From NCBI GenBank assembly GCA_949128115.1, contig OX421968.1, positions 29,850,877-29,914,876 of the forward strand: a DNA stretch of 64,000 bases. The letters run 5' to 3'. A program made the translations under genes and the position numbers. Below the pieces are notes generated by a model that saw only the letters and a list, made by a program, of their open reading frames with translations, did not search any database and was not told the DNA's origin. Shown here piece after piece: positions 23,709 to 36,215 of the stretch. Numbering within the stretch: position 1 is the first letter of the stretch; every line of letters begins with the position of its first letter. This DNA is from Anaspis maculata (taxonomy: Eukaryota; Arthropoda; Insecta; Coleoptera; Scraptiidae).

Positions 23709-24363
23709 TCAACAGACATAAATCTTACAAAAAATAACAATTCAGTGAATGAATTGAAAAAACCATAATTATCCAGGATATCAATGAATCTTGGGTTTTC
23801 GAATATATTTTTGCATTTTTGCTGGGAAACTTCTTATTATCTTTCAGGGATCACAAGTAAATACCTACTACCTTTTGCCGACACATGAAAGTGAACGACA
23901 GATGAATGACATTTTGCACTTTTGTCCTGAGAATAAAGCTTAAGAGTTATCCAGGTGCTGAAAGATGATCCATTGCCTTGCTGTACGCACCACGCACCTT
24001 GAATTTTCCAGAATGCAAACGACTCGCGCCTTGGAGAAAATTTCAAAAAATCATCCATCTGTGACATTCTGTCGATCAGTTTTTTGTGTCGTTATTAGTA
24101 ACTTCTACTTGTTAGGTAGAAGCCTTCGCTTTTAGCGAATTAGAAGGATTGGCATTCGTTAGCGAAGAAGATTCGCGAAACATTCGGTAACTTAGCCATT
24201 CGACACGGAAGGTTCAATTCGAACCGAAAACCAAATGAACGTTCACGTGCTCGTGCTACTAAGGATTGGGCTATTTCTTTGCATTCGGTCGAATTTTTGC
24301 GCCCCTGGCAAAGTGCGCCCGCGTGCGTCGCACGCCTTGAACGCCCTGTTAGGAACGGCCCTG

Positions 24364-25391
24364 CAAGACACGTACTCTATGTTCCTGAAAGAGAAAATAA
24401 TTGAGAAACGCAAAATGAGAAAGCAGTGGCAAATGTCAAGATCCCCACATGATAACTTCAAACTCAACAAATCCATGAAAGAACTAAACCGCTTGCTGAA
24501 TGAAGATAAAAACATGGCAGTTGAAAACTATCTGCAAAGCCTGACTGCAACCGAAGCGACAAAATATTCCCTCTGGAAAGCAACAAAGAAACTCAAACAA
24601 CCTCAAAGAGCAATCCCACCACTTCACAAAGAAGACGGAAACTGGGCTAGGAGCGACAAGGAGAAGGCAGATTTGTTTGCCGAACATCTAACAAAAGTAT
24701 ACAAACCATTTGAATCTGAAATATCTGCGGATGAAGAGGCTGATGTGCTAGACTACCTGGAAGCCCCAGGACAACTAGAACCGCCCTTGCAGCTGTTTAA
24801 AGTGACTGCGATAAAAGCAGCAATAAAAAACCTCAATCCGAAGAAATCTCCGGGGTACGACCTGATCACCGCCAGAATATTGAAACAGCTTCCGGAAACA
24901 GGCTTGAAATACATCACGCAACTGTTCAATGCCATTATCAGGATCGGCTACTTCCCCAGACAATGGAAGGTCGCCGAAGTCATCATGATACCAAAGCCCG
25001 GAAAACCCCCGACCGAAACCAAATCTTACAGGCCAATCAGTCTCCTGCCAGTAACATCAAAGCTGTTCGAAAAACTGCTACTGGAAAAGATGCGACCGAT
25101 ACTGAAAGAAAAACACCTCATCCGCATCCCAGACAACCAGTTTGGATTTCGACAAGGGCACGGCACCATAGAGCAAGTACACAGACTTACGACAAAGATA
25201 AATAAAGCAAACCTTGGAAGATCAAAGTTATTGCGCAGCGGCCTTTCTCGACATCGGACAGGCATTCGACAAGGTCTGGCATGCAGGCTTGGTGTATAAA
25301 ATAAGAAAAGTATTGCCGACAACATTTACATCATCCTGAAGTCATACCTAGAGGACCGGACCTTCCTCGTTAAATATCGAGACGAGCGTAC
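24364..25391 (+). pseudogene. Jockey-type LINE, piece 2: RT N-terminal half
   Basis: The open frame (Met-free part starts at the hAT junction) runs to about 25215 with linker and RT fingers/palm blocks: NPKKSPGYDLITARIL, PRQWKVAEVIMIPKPGK, SYRPISLLPVTSKLFEKLL and NQFGFRQGHGTIEQ. A shift near 25215 then gives the first catalytic-Asp block AAAFLDIGQAFDKVWH and KSYLEDRTFLV. The piece ends at the solo LTR. Codon use and block wording match pieces 1, 3 and 4. Confidence 0.9.
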
Positions 25392-27057
25392 TGTTATGTT
25401 TAGTTTGATTGTCGTAAGTAGGCAACCAATAATACGCTGGTTGCGAAGGAGTGCGATGGTAAAAGAGAGGGAAAGGATTCATCAGTGTTCAAGAGCGCTC
25501 GATATGGTATGGATTAGTTACTCAGTAATCGTTACTGATTACTTCGAGGATTATGTAATAGGGGGCAGTGGCGCCGAATAGACCTTGTTTTGTGGCACTC
25601 GCCATACCTCAAAATGAGGGGGGGGGGGTCTGGAGGGGAAAAAAGGGGGAAAGGAGAGAAAAGAAATAAGGAGAAGGAAGGAAAAGAAGAGGAAGAGAGA
25701 TTCACCCAGCAAATCATCGGATATTAGGATTATTATAGGCACTTTGAATCTAAATGACAGTTATTTGCGATGTTTACCTAGGTATAGGTACCGTATGAGC
25801 AAAACGATTTTACTTCAAGAGTGCTATGACTTATTTCTTTGCCTTTTTCAATTGTTGGTAGTAGTATATCCTGCAATTTACCTCAAAATGACATCTGCAT
25901 GTTGTTTGGCAATCTCCAATGCTTGTAGGTAGGGAATACGACCATTCTCCGTTTTCCAATTTTGTGCCATTTCGAAAATAACTTTTGATAATGAAAAACT
26001 TCTTATTCAGTTTTTAACATTTATCAGAGACCGACACTGGCATTCAACAGTTTATTCAGTCATTATGGCCTCGATTACGGCCAACCTTTGATATACATAT
26101 AAAATAATAATTTCATAGAACTCTTAGACTAGAGGCAAAAAGGTTTTGATCATACGGTATTTGAACAGCCAACCAAATGGACTAGGAAAACCTCACGATC
26201 TTACGATCTCACAAAAAACTTTCGATTTTTGTGTGAAAGATAATTAAATCTATGGACAATTTAGTCAGCGGCTTCCCCTCTTTCGCTTATTATTGTTAAT
26301 ATTATTATTCTGAGAAAATTTCGCCTGCGGCGCCAACTGCACGAGAGACACTTAGGTCCCCAGGCCCGACCGTAGCGTAGCAGTAGGGGGGGGGCTAAAA
26401 TCTTTTTCGCCATAGTAACTTTTTAGGAGTTCGGCGCCACTGATAGGGGGGGCGATTCCTACCGGAAGAAACAGGGGGGTCTTCCCGGTAAAGCGCCGCA
26501 GACAGAATTTTTTTGTAATATAATGATAATTTTGATAATAATAACCAAACTTTGGTATCTCCAGGAGAAAAATGCAGCTGCAAACTTATATTAATTCATC
26601 ATAAGAAAGAACTAGAACAGAGTAACATAATACTGACTCTGAACATAATCACACTGATGAAAAAAAAATAAAATTGAGAATTTTTGTTTGGGCAGGTACT
26701 GAATGCGGAAATGCGGTCGCTTCTGAAGTAGGTAATCATTTATGAAAGTAACGAATCTTTATCAAATGAGTAATCGGTACTTCGGGTCCCGGCGAGTAAC
26801 GATTACAAAAGTAACGAATCAGTACTACCCGCCCATCACTAGTATGGATCGCGGCCTGTTTGCTCCGTTGTTTCGACCTGATGTAAATTGTAAAAATTGT
26901 GTTCAACCAAAGTACGTAGTGAACTTGTAAAAAGAATCACCTTTTATTGCAAGTTACACACAACAGCAAGAAGTAGCAGTGCTCTTTTAAAGAGCAAGAA
27001 AGGTTCCCCGAACCAGCGACCATTCGAAGGAAAAATCCAACCCCAAAATTTTCTTCA
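25392..27057. mobile_element. Solo LTR (781 bp net) interrupted by a hAT element
   Basis: The insert starts TGTTATGTTT and ends TTTTCTTCA, the TG...CA form of LTRs. It is flanked by the pentamer CGTAC at 25387-25391 and 27058-27062. Excising it with one CGTAC restores the LINE frame (DERT then SLFAIK). With hAT element A and its TSD removed the length is about 781 bp. No internal retroviral region is present, so recombination has left a solo LTR. The retroelement family is unknown. Confidence 0.75.
25566..26442. mobile_element. hAT-type element (A), 877 bp, 8-bp TSD
   Basis: The ends are CAGTGGCGCCGAA and TTCGGCGCCACTG. The octamer ATAGGGGG is duplicated at 25558-25565 and 26443-26450. A purine-rich (GGA/GAAA) tract follows the left end. 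It is the same family as element B (30204-32108), which is in opposite orientation. No transposase. Confidence 0.92.
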
Positions 27058-27219
27058 CGTACTTCTCTTTTTGCCATCAAGTCTGGAGTGCCACGAGGGA
27101 GTGTTTTGGGTCCTGTGCTGTTATCTTCTCTTCACCGCCGACTTACCAACAAACAGCAACATCACAACAGCCACGTTCGCAGATGATACTGTCATCCTGG
27201 TCTCTCACAAAAAACCACA
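27058..27219 (+). pseudogene. Jockey-type LINE, piece 3: RT catalytic core
   Basis: Contains AIKSGVPRGSVLGP and, after a one-base shift, the catalytic ATFADDTVILVSH. It joins piece 2 at its left and piece 4 at its right once the intervening elements are removed. The last codons before the I-type LINE insertion read SHKKPQ. Confidence 0.9.
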
Positions 27220-27426
27220 GGGGTCGAAAAACCGTCGGTTAATAACGCACGCGAGTTCTGGTGCTCTCGGTTATACCGTTTTTGTAGCAGTTTCCCGTTA
27301 GTGAGTGCCCACGAGTTTGTCACCAAATTGTGATCCTACATGATAAGGATTACCTTCCAGTTTTCCAGCTCCCAAATGTCGGCAGTTTTCCGCAGATAAG
27401 TAATTTTACATTTAATTTCTATTTAA

Positions 27427-28996
27427 CCTATTAGTGGGCAAAGTTATTTTTTTCAAAAAATATGTGTTTTTCTATCATATTTAAGTAAAAGAGTCTTGAA
27501 GAAACACAGCAGAGGCAAAATTTTGAAAATTAATTCATAGGTTTTTTGTATTTTGGGCGTCCCTTATAAGGGACGCTGCTCATTGTGGATCAAGTTAGTG
27601 GCAAGTGAAAAAAAAAAATTCAACTATAGAACGAAGAAGAATATTTATTGAATAATATTAGTTATAATATCTGGGAAAGTAGCAATAATTTATTTGGTCC
27701 TTTATTATCCTTGAAGCACTGTTTAGGGTGCAACCGCTCAAACCTCCATGTTCTCTAAAATTTTTGTTGAGCTTCTCGATGAGGTGCCTAATTCTGTGAA
27801 GCCAATTCTCTTTGAATTGAAATGAATATATTAAAAAAAAAGAAAACAAATCTTTCTAGCCGCATGCTGTTCTGCACTATTTTCTGGACGTCATTTTTGC
27901 TGGACCAAAACAGCCCTCTGTTTGAATATTTTCCATACCCCGATAGAAGGAAAATTCTTAAAAATACATATAATTCATTTGGAGTCAAGTCAAAGTTGTC
28001 GTTTCTTTGTTGGGCATATCTGTTACTCTCCTCAATAATCAAGCTAAGCACTGAGCAGCTCTTCATCAACAAAGAGTTTGAAATATTCAACTGGAGACTA
28101 GAGTAGAGGCTTTAGAGCTGGTCCAAAGATGGTAGTGTGGGATCACACTCTATGCGTACCTATTTCCATTATCTGGGACTTCCGTAGGATTTTGTAGCCA
28201 TTTAGACTTTCCACAAGATTCGTCTGTGTTGTTAGCTACAAAGAGAAAAACCAAAGAGAAGTATAGATAGGAAAAATATGTATTTCGATTTGATTGTTAG
28301 GCTACCTTCTAGACGCCCTTGTAGCTCAGATCATGGCAATAAGGCTTCATTGTCATAGTCATCGTCATATAATCATCTTTTTCTTCTTCTTTGTTCATCA
28401 ATTTCACAAGACTGATTCAAAATACCGCGTGGTAAGTGGTTGATATTTCCAACATGTTCATCGTTGGAATGATCACTATCAACTTCTGTTCCATTACCAT
28501 TTTCAGGTGGCAGAAAAAACTTGATCAAGAGGTACCACATCGTCATCATCTATAATGTCCAGCAGTTATGCGAGTGTCAACCTGTGAAATGTAGACTTCA
28601 AATAGTAGTCACGGTGGGCGGCGTCCCTTATAAGGGACATCACATTATTCCTAATATTTTGTGAAAACTGTACGTCTGAATAACCGTCTAATCAACCGAA
28701 TCTATTCACTATAGTTGTTTTCAAGTAATTTATATGAAAACACCCCCACAAGTAGCATGACATTATTCTATAAAGCAAGATACGTACCCTTCACGTTGCG
28801 AGGAATAAAGTTCAGAATCCATTTTATTGCTAAAACACCAGTTACACTTGTACACTTGTTTAAAAAAAACAACCGCTGGAAACACTTGCCACAAATCTGG
28901 ACAATGATATTCGGAGGCGCGGGCTCCGATATGCCCCCACTTATTTAAGTTATCAAAATAAATTGCGTCTTTAAAGGGACGTTGTCCACTAATGGG
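27427..28996 (-). mobile_element. piggyBac element, 1570 bp, TTAA site
   Basis: Terminal inverted repeats CCTATTAGTGGGCAAAGT (left) and CCCATTAGTGGACAACGT (right, reversed) are flanked by TTAA at 27423-27426 and 28997-29000, the diagnostic piggyBac target duplication. Subterminal palindromes GTCCCTTATAAGGGAC lie at 27559-27574 and 28623-28638. It is inserted in the 5' UTR of the I-type LINE. The transposase remnant is annotated separately. Confidence 0.92.
27658..28560 (-). pseudogene. piggyBac transposase remnant
   Basis: From right to left: an acidic N-terminal region (DIIDDDDVVPLDQV, then PPENGNGTEVDSDHSND and INHLPRGIL, about 28560-28390), and the start of the catalytic domain (FDLTPNELYVFLRIFLLSGYG, SNRGLFW, about 28010-27900). 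Then, after a shift, WLHRIRHLIEKLNKNFREHG (about 27810-27750). The order and wording match PGBD-type transposases. The Asp triad region and C-terminal Cys-rich domain are missing, so the copy is internally deleted and broken by stops and frameshifts. Confidence 0.85.
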
Positions 28997-29187
28997 TTAA
29001 AACACGCCAAAACCTTATCAGTGACCGGCTGGCCACAAAAAGCCAACCTTTTTCTGCAGTGCAGGAGCACTGTAGAATGGAATTTATTGAGATTACCATA
29101 ATAATTTAATTATTCAACATCTCAATCAAATTTCTCCCCGGATAAGACACCTGAAACAGGTGCTCTTCATATCCACCAAACACCAAA

Positions 29188-30203
29188 ATGAGTAAAACCC
29201 CAAATTTAAGCACAAATCAAAGTACACCCACCCAACATATAAACAAACCGAACATCTCTTGCTCCAACGTCGCGAAAGCATCTGTTTCCAAAAAAAGAGC
29301 TTGCTATCGTACTCGATGTGGTCGACAATCTAAAATTAGGCGAATATGTAATACCAGTTGGGAAAATTGTCGGACCCAAAAACATAACTTTTGCCTCAAG
29401 AATTTCACGAAACCGAGTCTGTATCTACATATCTCCCAACATATCTACTGCCCAACTAGTAGAAGAAATCATTTCTCACCATAAAACCATAATAATTATC
29501 GACGGGAAAAATGTTACGATCCGCCGTCTAATTACTCCGGCACAACGGTTGATCCTCTCAAACGTCTGTCCCTCAATCCCTCATGACATCCTTGAGAATT
29601 CTCTGAGGGACATGGGCTTCAATACCGTATCGAACATGTCCTTTGTCCGAGCTGGACTGGAGGGAGAAGAGTACTCACACATTCTTAGCTTCAGAAGACA
29701 GATCTTTGTCCACCCCGAAGAAAATCTTGAACACCCCCAATCATTTGTAATAACCCAGGATAACATTGAGTACAGAATTTTCATAGGAACCGGTGAGATT
29801 ACATGTTTTTTATGTAAAACACAAGGACATAAAGCTGACCAATGCCCAAACCAGAACGCTGCACAAACTGAAGAAAATATCAATGATTTTCCGCCTTCAC
29901 AGGATGATGCACAGTCCAATGAAATTCAAACAGAAGTTGAAATACATCAAGAACCAACTGAAAAAACCAAGAACCCCATACACAAAATACCCGCCGAAAA
30001 AAGACCTCCACCCTCAGACACCATAGAATCAGCCGAGAGCTCCTCAAAAATTCTTGATGCTCCAAACGACCCAGACTTGAAAAAATTCGAATTTAAAAAG
30101 CCAAAAAACAAAAGAAATGCTAACAACAAATCACTGACAAAAAAAGCAAGATACTCAAAATCTGATGAAGACCTAACTAATACTGTCATCAACACCCTCG
30201 AAC
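29188..30203 (+). pseudogene. I-type LINE ORF1, 5' part
   Basis: The ATG at 29188 opens MSKTPNLSTNQS. An A-run near 29290-29300 shifts the frame, after which 29318 onward reads through KLGEYVIPVGKIVGPKN, a gag-like RRM/CTD region, then a single CCHC knuckle (CFLCKTQGHKADQC, about 29804). A Lys/Pro-rich basic stretch (KKPKNKRNANNKSLTKKA) follows. The frame is cut by hAT element B at 30204. ORF1 proteins of I-group LINEs bind their RNA. Confidence 0.85.
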
Positions 30204-30871
30204 CAGTGGCGCCGAACTCATAAAAAGTTACTATGGCGAAGAAAGTTCTAGACCCCCCCCCTTATTGCCACGCTACGGTCGGGCTGGTGGGCCTTTAGCG
30301 CCGCAGGCGAAATTTTTTCGGAATAATAATAATAATATTGACAATAATAAGCAAAAAAAAGGGAAGGTGCTGACCAAGTTGTCCATAGATTTCATTACCT
30401 TTTCAAATTTCGAAATAATTCAACCTCTCCGCGAGGAAGTCGGCTGGATTTCAGAAATGTTATCCATGTTAGTTTTGATTATGATCAATCTCTTATCAAA
30501 ACTGGCATTCAAGACGATCCAAGCAGCTAACATTTCTGAAATCCAGCCTCGAATCCAGCCGACTCCCTAGCGGAGCCGCGTAGTCTTAAATCTTTAGTTC
30601 CCAAATGTACCTACCTACATGACATGGGCTGAATTTCAAGTTTAGGAACTGTGGCAGAAAATATTGCTACGAAGTTTGTGGGAAGAAGTAGGTAAGACCC
30701 TCTTGTTAAATTGGGCCCCAGTTCTATGTGCAGTGCAGCCACACCTAGTGCAACGCAATGTAGCTAGGCACAAGAATCGAAATTTTTTTGTCCAGTTAGC
30801 TGGCTGTTGAAGTCTGTATGATCAAAACCTTTTGCCTCTGGTCTAGAGTGCTATGGAATTATTCTTTCATA

Positions 30872-31362
30872 CAGGGTGTTACATTCTTTTTGTCAATATT
30901 CTAGAAGATGGTGGAGCATCAAAAAATAAGTGGACTTTCTCAAGGAAATTATTATATCGGGAACGCATTATAACGGGGATAGAGGCTTCAAAGTTGAGTT
31001 TTGAAAATGGTTTTTTTGGTTAAAACTCCAAATTTAGTACACAAAGTGAGTTGATGCATACCTACAAACTGGTCATATTGACTTTTGGCAAATTTGTAAA
31101 ATTTGTTAATTTTTAGTTTTTATTGATTTTTTTATTTTTTCGTTTTTTTTTTGGCAGAAGTAACGAGTGATCAAATAAATTTCTCAAGTCGCCTATGATT
31201 CCTAAAAATCTGGCGGAAAAACATGGCTACCAAGGAGATCGAGGCCTACTTTGGGGGGAAATTTATTCGATCACTCTTACTTATTTTCAAGCTTATTTTT
31301 CAATGCTCTATCATCTCCTGAAGTACGTACGTACGTACTGACAAAAAAATTGTAACACTCTG
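30872..31362. mobile_element. Foldback element, CAGGGTGT ends, TA site, inside hAT-B
   Basis: CAGGGTGTTACATTCTTTTT on the left pairs with AAAAAAATTGTAACACTCTG on the right. TA flanks both sides (30870-30871, 31363-31364). Related element A lacks it at the equivalent place, giving an empty site. A four-fold ACGT/TACG repeat lies near the right end. About 490 bp, non-coding. Confidence 0.9.
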
Positions 31363-31526
31363 TATATCAAAGGTGGGCCATAATTGCGACCATAATGACT
31401 GAATAAACTGTTGAATGCCGATGTCGGTCTCTGAAAATGATTAAAAGTGTATAAAAAGCTTTCATTATCGTAAGTTATTTCTGAAATGGCACAAAACTGG
31501 GAAACGGAGAGTGGCCGTATTCCTTA

Positions 31527-31687
31527 AGCCTAGTCTACAATATGGTGTCTAGTTGCAAGTTGCAAGTCTCTAGTCGCAAGAGTTGGTCTAGAACCAACTT
31601 TCACTGCGACTAGCGACTGCAATTCCAACCTCACTTCCACGTTGCGACTTGCAACTTGCAACTAAAGACCATATTGTAGACTAGGCT
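31527..31687. mobile_element. 161-bp MITE, TTA target duplication, inside hAT-B
   Basis: The ends AGCCTAGTCTACAATATGG / CCATATTGTAGACTAGGCT are perfect inverted repeats. TTA is duplicated at 31524-31526 and 31688-31690. Element A has the unoccupied site. A 3-bp TTA/TAA duplication fits PIF/Harbinger-type MITEs (inference). The inner arms carry GTTGCAAGTTGCAAGTC. Confidence 0.9.
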
Positions 31688-32116
31688 TTACCGACATGCA
31701 TTGAAGATTTCCAAACAACATGCTGATGTCACTCTGAAGTCTGAAGTAAATTGCAGGACATCATGATCATGGATACCAACAATTGAAAAAGGCAAAAAAA
31801 GTCACAGCACTCAAAGTAAAATGGTTTTGATCATACGGTACCTATACCTAGGTACATTGTAAATAACTGTCATTCAGATTCAGTATACCTAGATTCAGTG
31901 TATCCTAATCAAATATCCAATGATTTGCTGGGTAAATCTCTCTTCCTCTTCTTCTCCTTCCTCTTTCCTCTTCTTCTTTTTCCTTCTCCTTTTTCCTTCT
32001 CCTTTTTCCTTCTCTTTTTTTCCTTTTTTCCTTTTCTTCCCCTCCGGACCCCCCCCTCATTTTGAGGTATGGCGAGCGCCACAAAAAAAGGTCTATTCGG
32101 CGCCACTGCCTCGAAC

Positions 32117-32446
32117 CAGCAAAAAAAAACCATCAATGAAGATCCTTCCAGATATATCATACCCTTTCCTGATTTTCAGAGTTTCCTTCGGGAAAGCCTC
32201 AATAGTAAAGATCCCCTAACAGCAGAAAAAAAGTATACAAACAAGATCACAGCATTAATTGAGATGATTAAAGACATCTACCTGGAAGTGACAAATCGTG
32301 CTACAAAAAATAAGTTAACTAGAATTTGCAAGAAACTAAATAGTGAAACAGATAACAGCGAAGTTGATATTTCGAGCATGGTAAGCTACTCCTCACAGGA
32401 ATCTCTGGTTTCTCAACAATCTGATTTTGACACTGACGAATTCTAA
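32117..32446 (+). pseudogene. I-type LINE ORF1, 3' part
   Basis: After hAT-B the ORF1 continues (TINEDPSRYIIPFPDFQSF ... SQQSDFDTDEF, stop at 32444-32446). A run of nine As just after the TSD puts this part one base out of frame with the upstream part; eight As would restore it, so a homopolymer indel has occurred. Polar, helix-rich C terminus; role not known. Confidence 0.8.
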
Positions 32447-32477
32447 AACAACAACACATAACCAAATAACATACGAG

Positions 32478-35400
32478 ATGGCTAATCTGATACAGTGGAA
32501 CTGCAATGGCTACTATCCCAGATTAGAACGCATCCAACAGCTAGTTTCTGAACACTGCCCATCAATCCTCTGCTTACAAGAAACAAACCTAAAAGACAAC
32601 AACCATAATCCAAACATATCAGGGTACCACACCTATTTCAAAAATAGGAAAACTCACCTGATTGCTAGCGGAGGAGTCTCAATTTCCATAAAAAATGATC
32701 TACATCAACAAGAGGTACAAATCAATACCAATCTTGAAGCAATCGCTGTATCGGTCTGGTGGCCAAACAAAATCACCATATGTAACTTATACCTACCTCC
32801 TAATCTGAATTTTGAACCCAATGACCTAAAAAATCTACTAGTACAAATCCCTTCTCCATTTATACTTGTTGGAGATTTTAATGCCCACAATCAGTTATGG
32901 GGATCCAAAGTTACCAACAACAGAGGGAAGTCCATAGAGAACATCATTAACAACAGCCCACTTCTATTTCTCCTAAACACGGATAGTCCAACCCACTTCA
33001 ATTGTTCAACGGGAGGTTTTTTATGTATTGATCTAAGTTTCTGTGACCCGCGCATCGGTCCCTCACTTACATGGGGAGTGCTATTAGACCTACATGATAG
33101 CGACCATTTCCCAATCGTAATTAGCCCTAACAAAACCTTCGGTAATCAACGAGACTTTACACCTTTGGAAAAGTGGGGGAATGCCAAAGAAACAGACTGG
33201 GTCAAATTCCAAACTAGTGTCGACGAAAAACTGACAAATTTTCACATAGAAGAAAATACCAACGTCACGGTCGCTGCTTTCACTAACATACTAACAAGCT
33301 ACTGAACAATGTATTGGAAAAAAACAAATCACTCACAAACGAAATCCTGTTCCATGGTGGGATAATGAATGCAGTTTAACCACCAAACAATCAAAAACTG
33401 CCTTTAACAGATACAAAAAACACCCAACCATTGACAATCTAATAGAATACAAAAAATTACACGCAAAAACCAGATTAACTATAAAAAATTCCAAAAGACA
33501 GTCCTGGCAAGACTATGTATCATCAATTACCCCTACCACCCCTCTGAAAGAAGTATGGACCAAAATTAACAAAATAAAAGGACAACATAACTTACCTAAT
33601 CAAATTCCAGCACTAACTAATGAAAATGGTGAGATAACTACATCTAAAGACGAAATAGTCAACATCTTAGGGAACCACTTCTTCAAAACTTCCAGTGACC
33701 TACATTACAGTCCTGAATTTCTAAAGATCAAAAAGAAACAAGAAAAAGTCCCTCTGCAATCTGAGCCAATAGACAAACATGAAATAAACAACCCATTGTC
33801 CATAAAAGAACTTGATAATGCCCTAAACGATGTAAAAAATACATCTCTGGGACCTGACATGATCCCTTTCTCTTTTATAAAGAATCTCTCACAACAAGCA
33901 CAACAAACTCTGCTAGACATATACAACAAAATATGGCTGAAACAAATCTTCCCTACTGCATGGAGAGAGTCCATAATATCTCCCATCCTGAAACCTAGTA
34001 AACTTAAAACAGACTCTACTAGCTACAGACCCATTTCGTTGACATGCACAATGTGCAAACTACTCGAAAAAATCATAAGCAATAGATTGAGATGGTACCT
34101 TGAGGCTGAGGGATATCTGTCATCCAATCAAAGCGGATTCAGGAAAAATTGCTCAACGATAGACAATCTGGTCAACTTGCAAAATGAAATTCTCGATGCC
34201 TTCGCTACTGGTCAAAAACTAGGTGCGGTTTTCTTTGACATAGAGAAGGCGTATGATACCACATGGAGATACAGAATTCTTCAGAAACTACTCGAATGGA
34301 AGGTTCAGGGCAATATTCATTCATACAAAACTTCTTGACCGATAGAACCTTCCGAAATCGAAAGAACAACACCACATCATCTCAATACATTCTCCATAAT
34401 GGCATCCCTCAAGGATCAGTACTTAGTTGCTTACTCTTCCTAATAGCAATCAATGATGTGATCTCAGCAGTTGAACTCCTGATCAGGGGATCATTATATG
34501 CGGATGACTTGATGATCTGTTACAAAAACTCAAAGAATAAATGTCTTCAAGATGGTCTACGAAGAGCTCTGTCAAGGATTGAATCTTGGGCAATAGGATC
34601 CGGTTTCAAATTCTCTCCCTCAAAGTCCAAAATGATAGTTTTCTCAAGGAAAAATAACACACAATCATTAGTCCCCCTGAAAATGTATGGTTCTAACATA
34701 CCACAGGTGAATAAGCTAACTTTCCTGGGGATGATATGGGATCAAAAACTGAACTGGGATATACATGTCAGGTCGCTGAAAACTGAATGTTCCAGAAGAC
34801 TAAACATAGTGAAATGCCTTGCTCACCACCACTGGGGAGCTTGAAAAGATCAGCTACTCATGGTATACAAAGCACTCTTGAGATCTAAACTGGATTATGG
34901 CGCCATAATATACTCCTCTGCCTCGAAAACCACCCTAAAAAGACTTGACGCTATCAACAACTCAGCGATGAGACTGGTCACCGGTGTCTTTAGATCTACC
35001 CCAATTGAGTGCCTATTACAGGTCGCTGACGAACATACCCTCGAAATCCATCGAGAACATCAAATGGTCAATTACGCATCCAAAATGTCATCCCTACCGG
35101 GTAGTTTTGCTTATCGATCTGTGTTTACCAGAAAACACCACAACATCTACCACAAGAAACAAAGATTGTACCAGCCCTATCATTACAGATTAACCAAAAC
35201 TCTCAACTCAATGAATCTAGAAGCAACACACCCCAGCATGACCTTATCAATGACAACAACCCCTTGGACTCTGAAATTCCCCAATTACAATTTATCTCTC
35301 AACTCTTATCCAAAGGAATCAACTCCCACGATACTCTATCAAAACCTACATAAATGCATCATAGAACAATATCCTAAAACTCACACCCGAGCTCACACCC

Positions 35401-36215
35401 TATATACTGATGCTTCAAAAGGCACCAATGGGAATGGAGTGGCTGTTGTGACTTCAACAAGTACATACAAATATTATCTACCTGCAGATTTCAGTATATT
35501 CTCGGCTGAACTTTTTGGAATAGTACAAGCTGCAGAAATCATTGACCAGAACACGGACAATAAGCACTTTACACTATTCACCGACTCGCTAAGCTCAATT
35601 CAAGCAATGCAACAACTCTATACTGACAACCCACTAGTATCAAGTATACAAAACACTCTATCAAAAGCAATCGGAACGGGTAAGCACGTTGAGATCGTTT
35701 GGTGCCCATCACACGTTGGTATCCTTGGGAATGAAAACGCAGATCTAAGCGCCAAAGAAGCTTCAAATACCACAGCGACAGGAAGCCAACCCAACATCAT
35801 TTTCACAAATTACGACTTGAAAAACAATTACAAAAATGCAATATCCGAGGCAATATCTGACAAGTGGAATCGCATAAAATCTGAATATAGACCACTTACT
35901 ATATCCAGGCCCAACAAAACAAAAAACATTCAATTATCCAGAAGAGAGGAGGTGATCATCAACCGACTACTGACTGGACACTCAAAACTGACTCACTCGT
36001 ATCTGCTTGAAAAAACCAATCCCCCAACTTGCTCCTCCTGTGCAGGACACCAGATCACGATACCTCACATTCTGTATCAGTGCATCAAGTATAAAAGCCA
36101 CAGAGAGACAACTGGATTCCACGATCGCACCTCTCTAACAAAACTAATCGAAGAACACAGTTACAGACCATTGTTGAAATACATAAAAGACATCTCCCTC
36201 TATAGAGAAGTCTGA
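32478..36215 (+). pseudogene. I-type LINE ORF2: endonuclease, RT, RNase H
   Basis: The ATG at 32478 begins MANLIQWNCNGYY. The APE-type endonuclease follows (LCLQETNLKD, LVGDFNAHNQLWGS, HDSDHFPIVI). After a shift at about 33303 comes the linker and RT (SYRPISLTCTMCKLLEKII, NQSGFRKNCSTIDN, VFFDIEKAYDT). After a second shift near 34320 come GIPQGSVLSC, catalytic YADDLMI and LTFLGMIWDQKLNW. A TGA at 34842-34844 interrupts HHWGA/KDQLL. RNase H has YTDASK, FSAELFGIVQ, FTDSLSSI and WCPSHVGILGNENAD, with the acidic residues in place. It ends with a CxxC...H...C element (CSSCAGHQITIPHILYQC). Three lesions make it inactive. Confidence 0.92.

Larger units (their letters stand above)
22531..24363. mobile_element. 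hAT-type element (C) with 8-bp TSD
   Basis: Terminal inverted repeats CAGGGCCGTTCCTA and TAGGAACGGCCCTG bound 1833 bp. The octamer CAAGACAC is duplicated at 22523-22530 and 24364-24371. Removing the insert plus one octamer rejoins the LINE frame across the gap (TTTQD then TYSMF). 8-bp TSDs and CAG...CTG ends are hAT features. No transposase is encoded; it carries at least two smaller inverted-repeat elements. Confidence 0.93.
30204..32108. mobile_element. hAT-type element (B), 1905 bp, 8-bp TSD
   Basis: The ends CAGTGGCGCCGAA / TTCGGCGCCACTG match element A. The octamer CCTCGAAC is duplicated at 30196-30203 and 32109-32116. Element B runs opposite to A and is longer because it holds two further inserts (30872-31362 and 31527-31687), which A lacks. 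A CT-rich tract lies near its right end (about 31935-32050). It splits ORF1 of the I-type LINE. No transposase. Confidence 0.94.

Noticed and set aside
31909..32160. Lys/Arg/Glu-rich frame on the minus strand
   Set aside because: Produced by the CT-rich tract of hAT element B.
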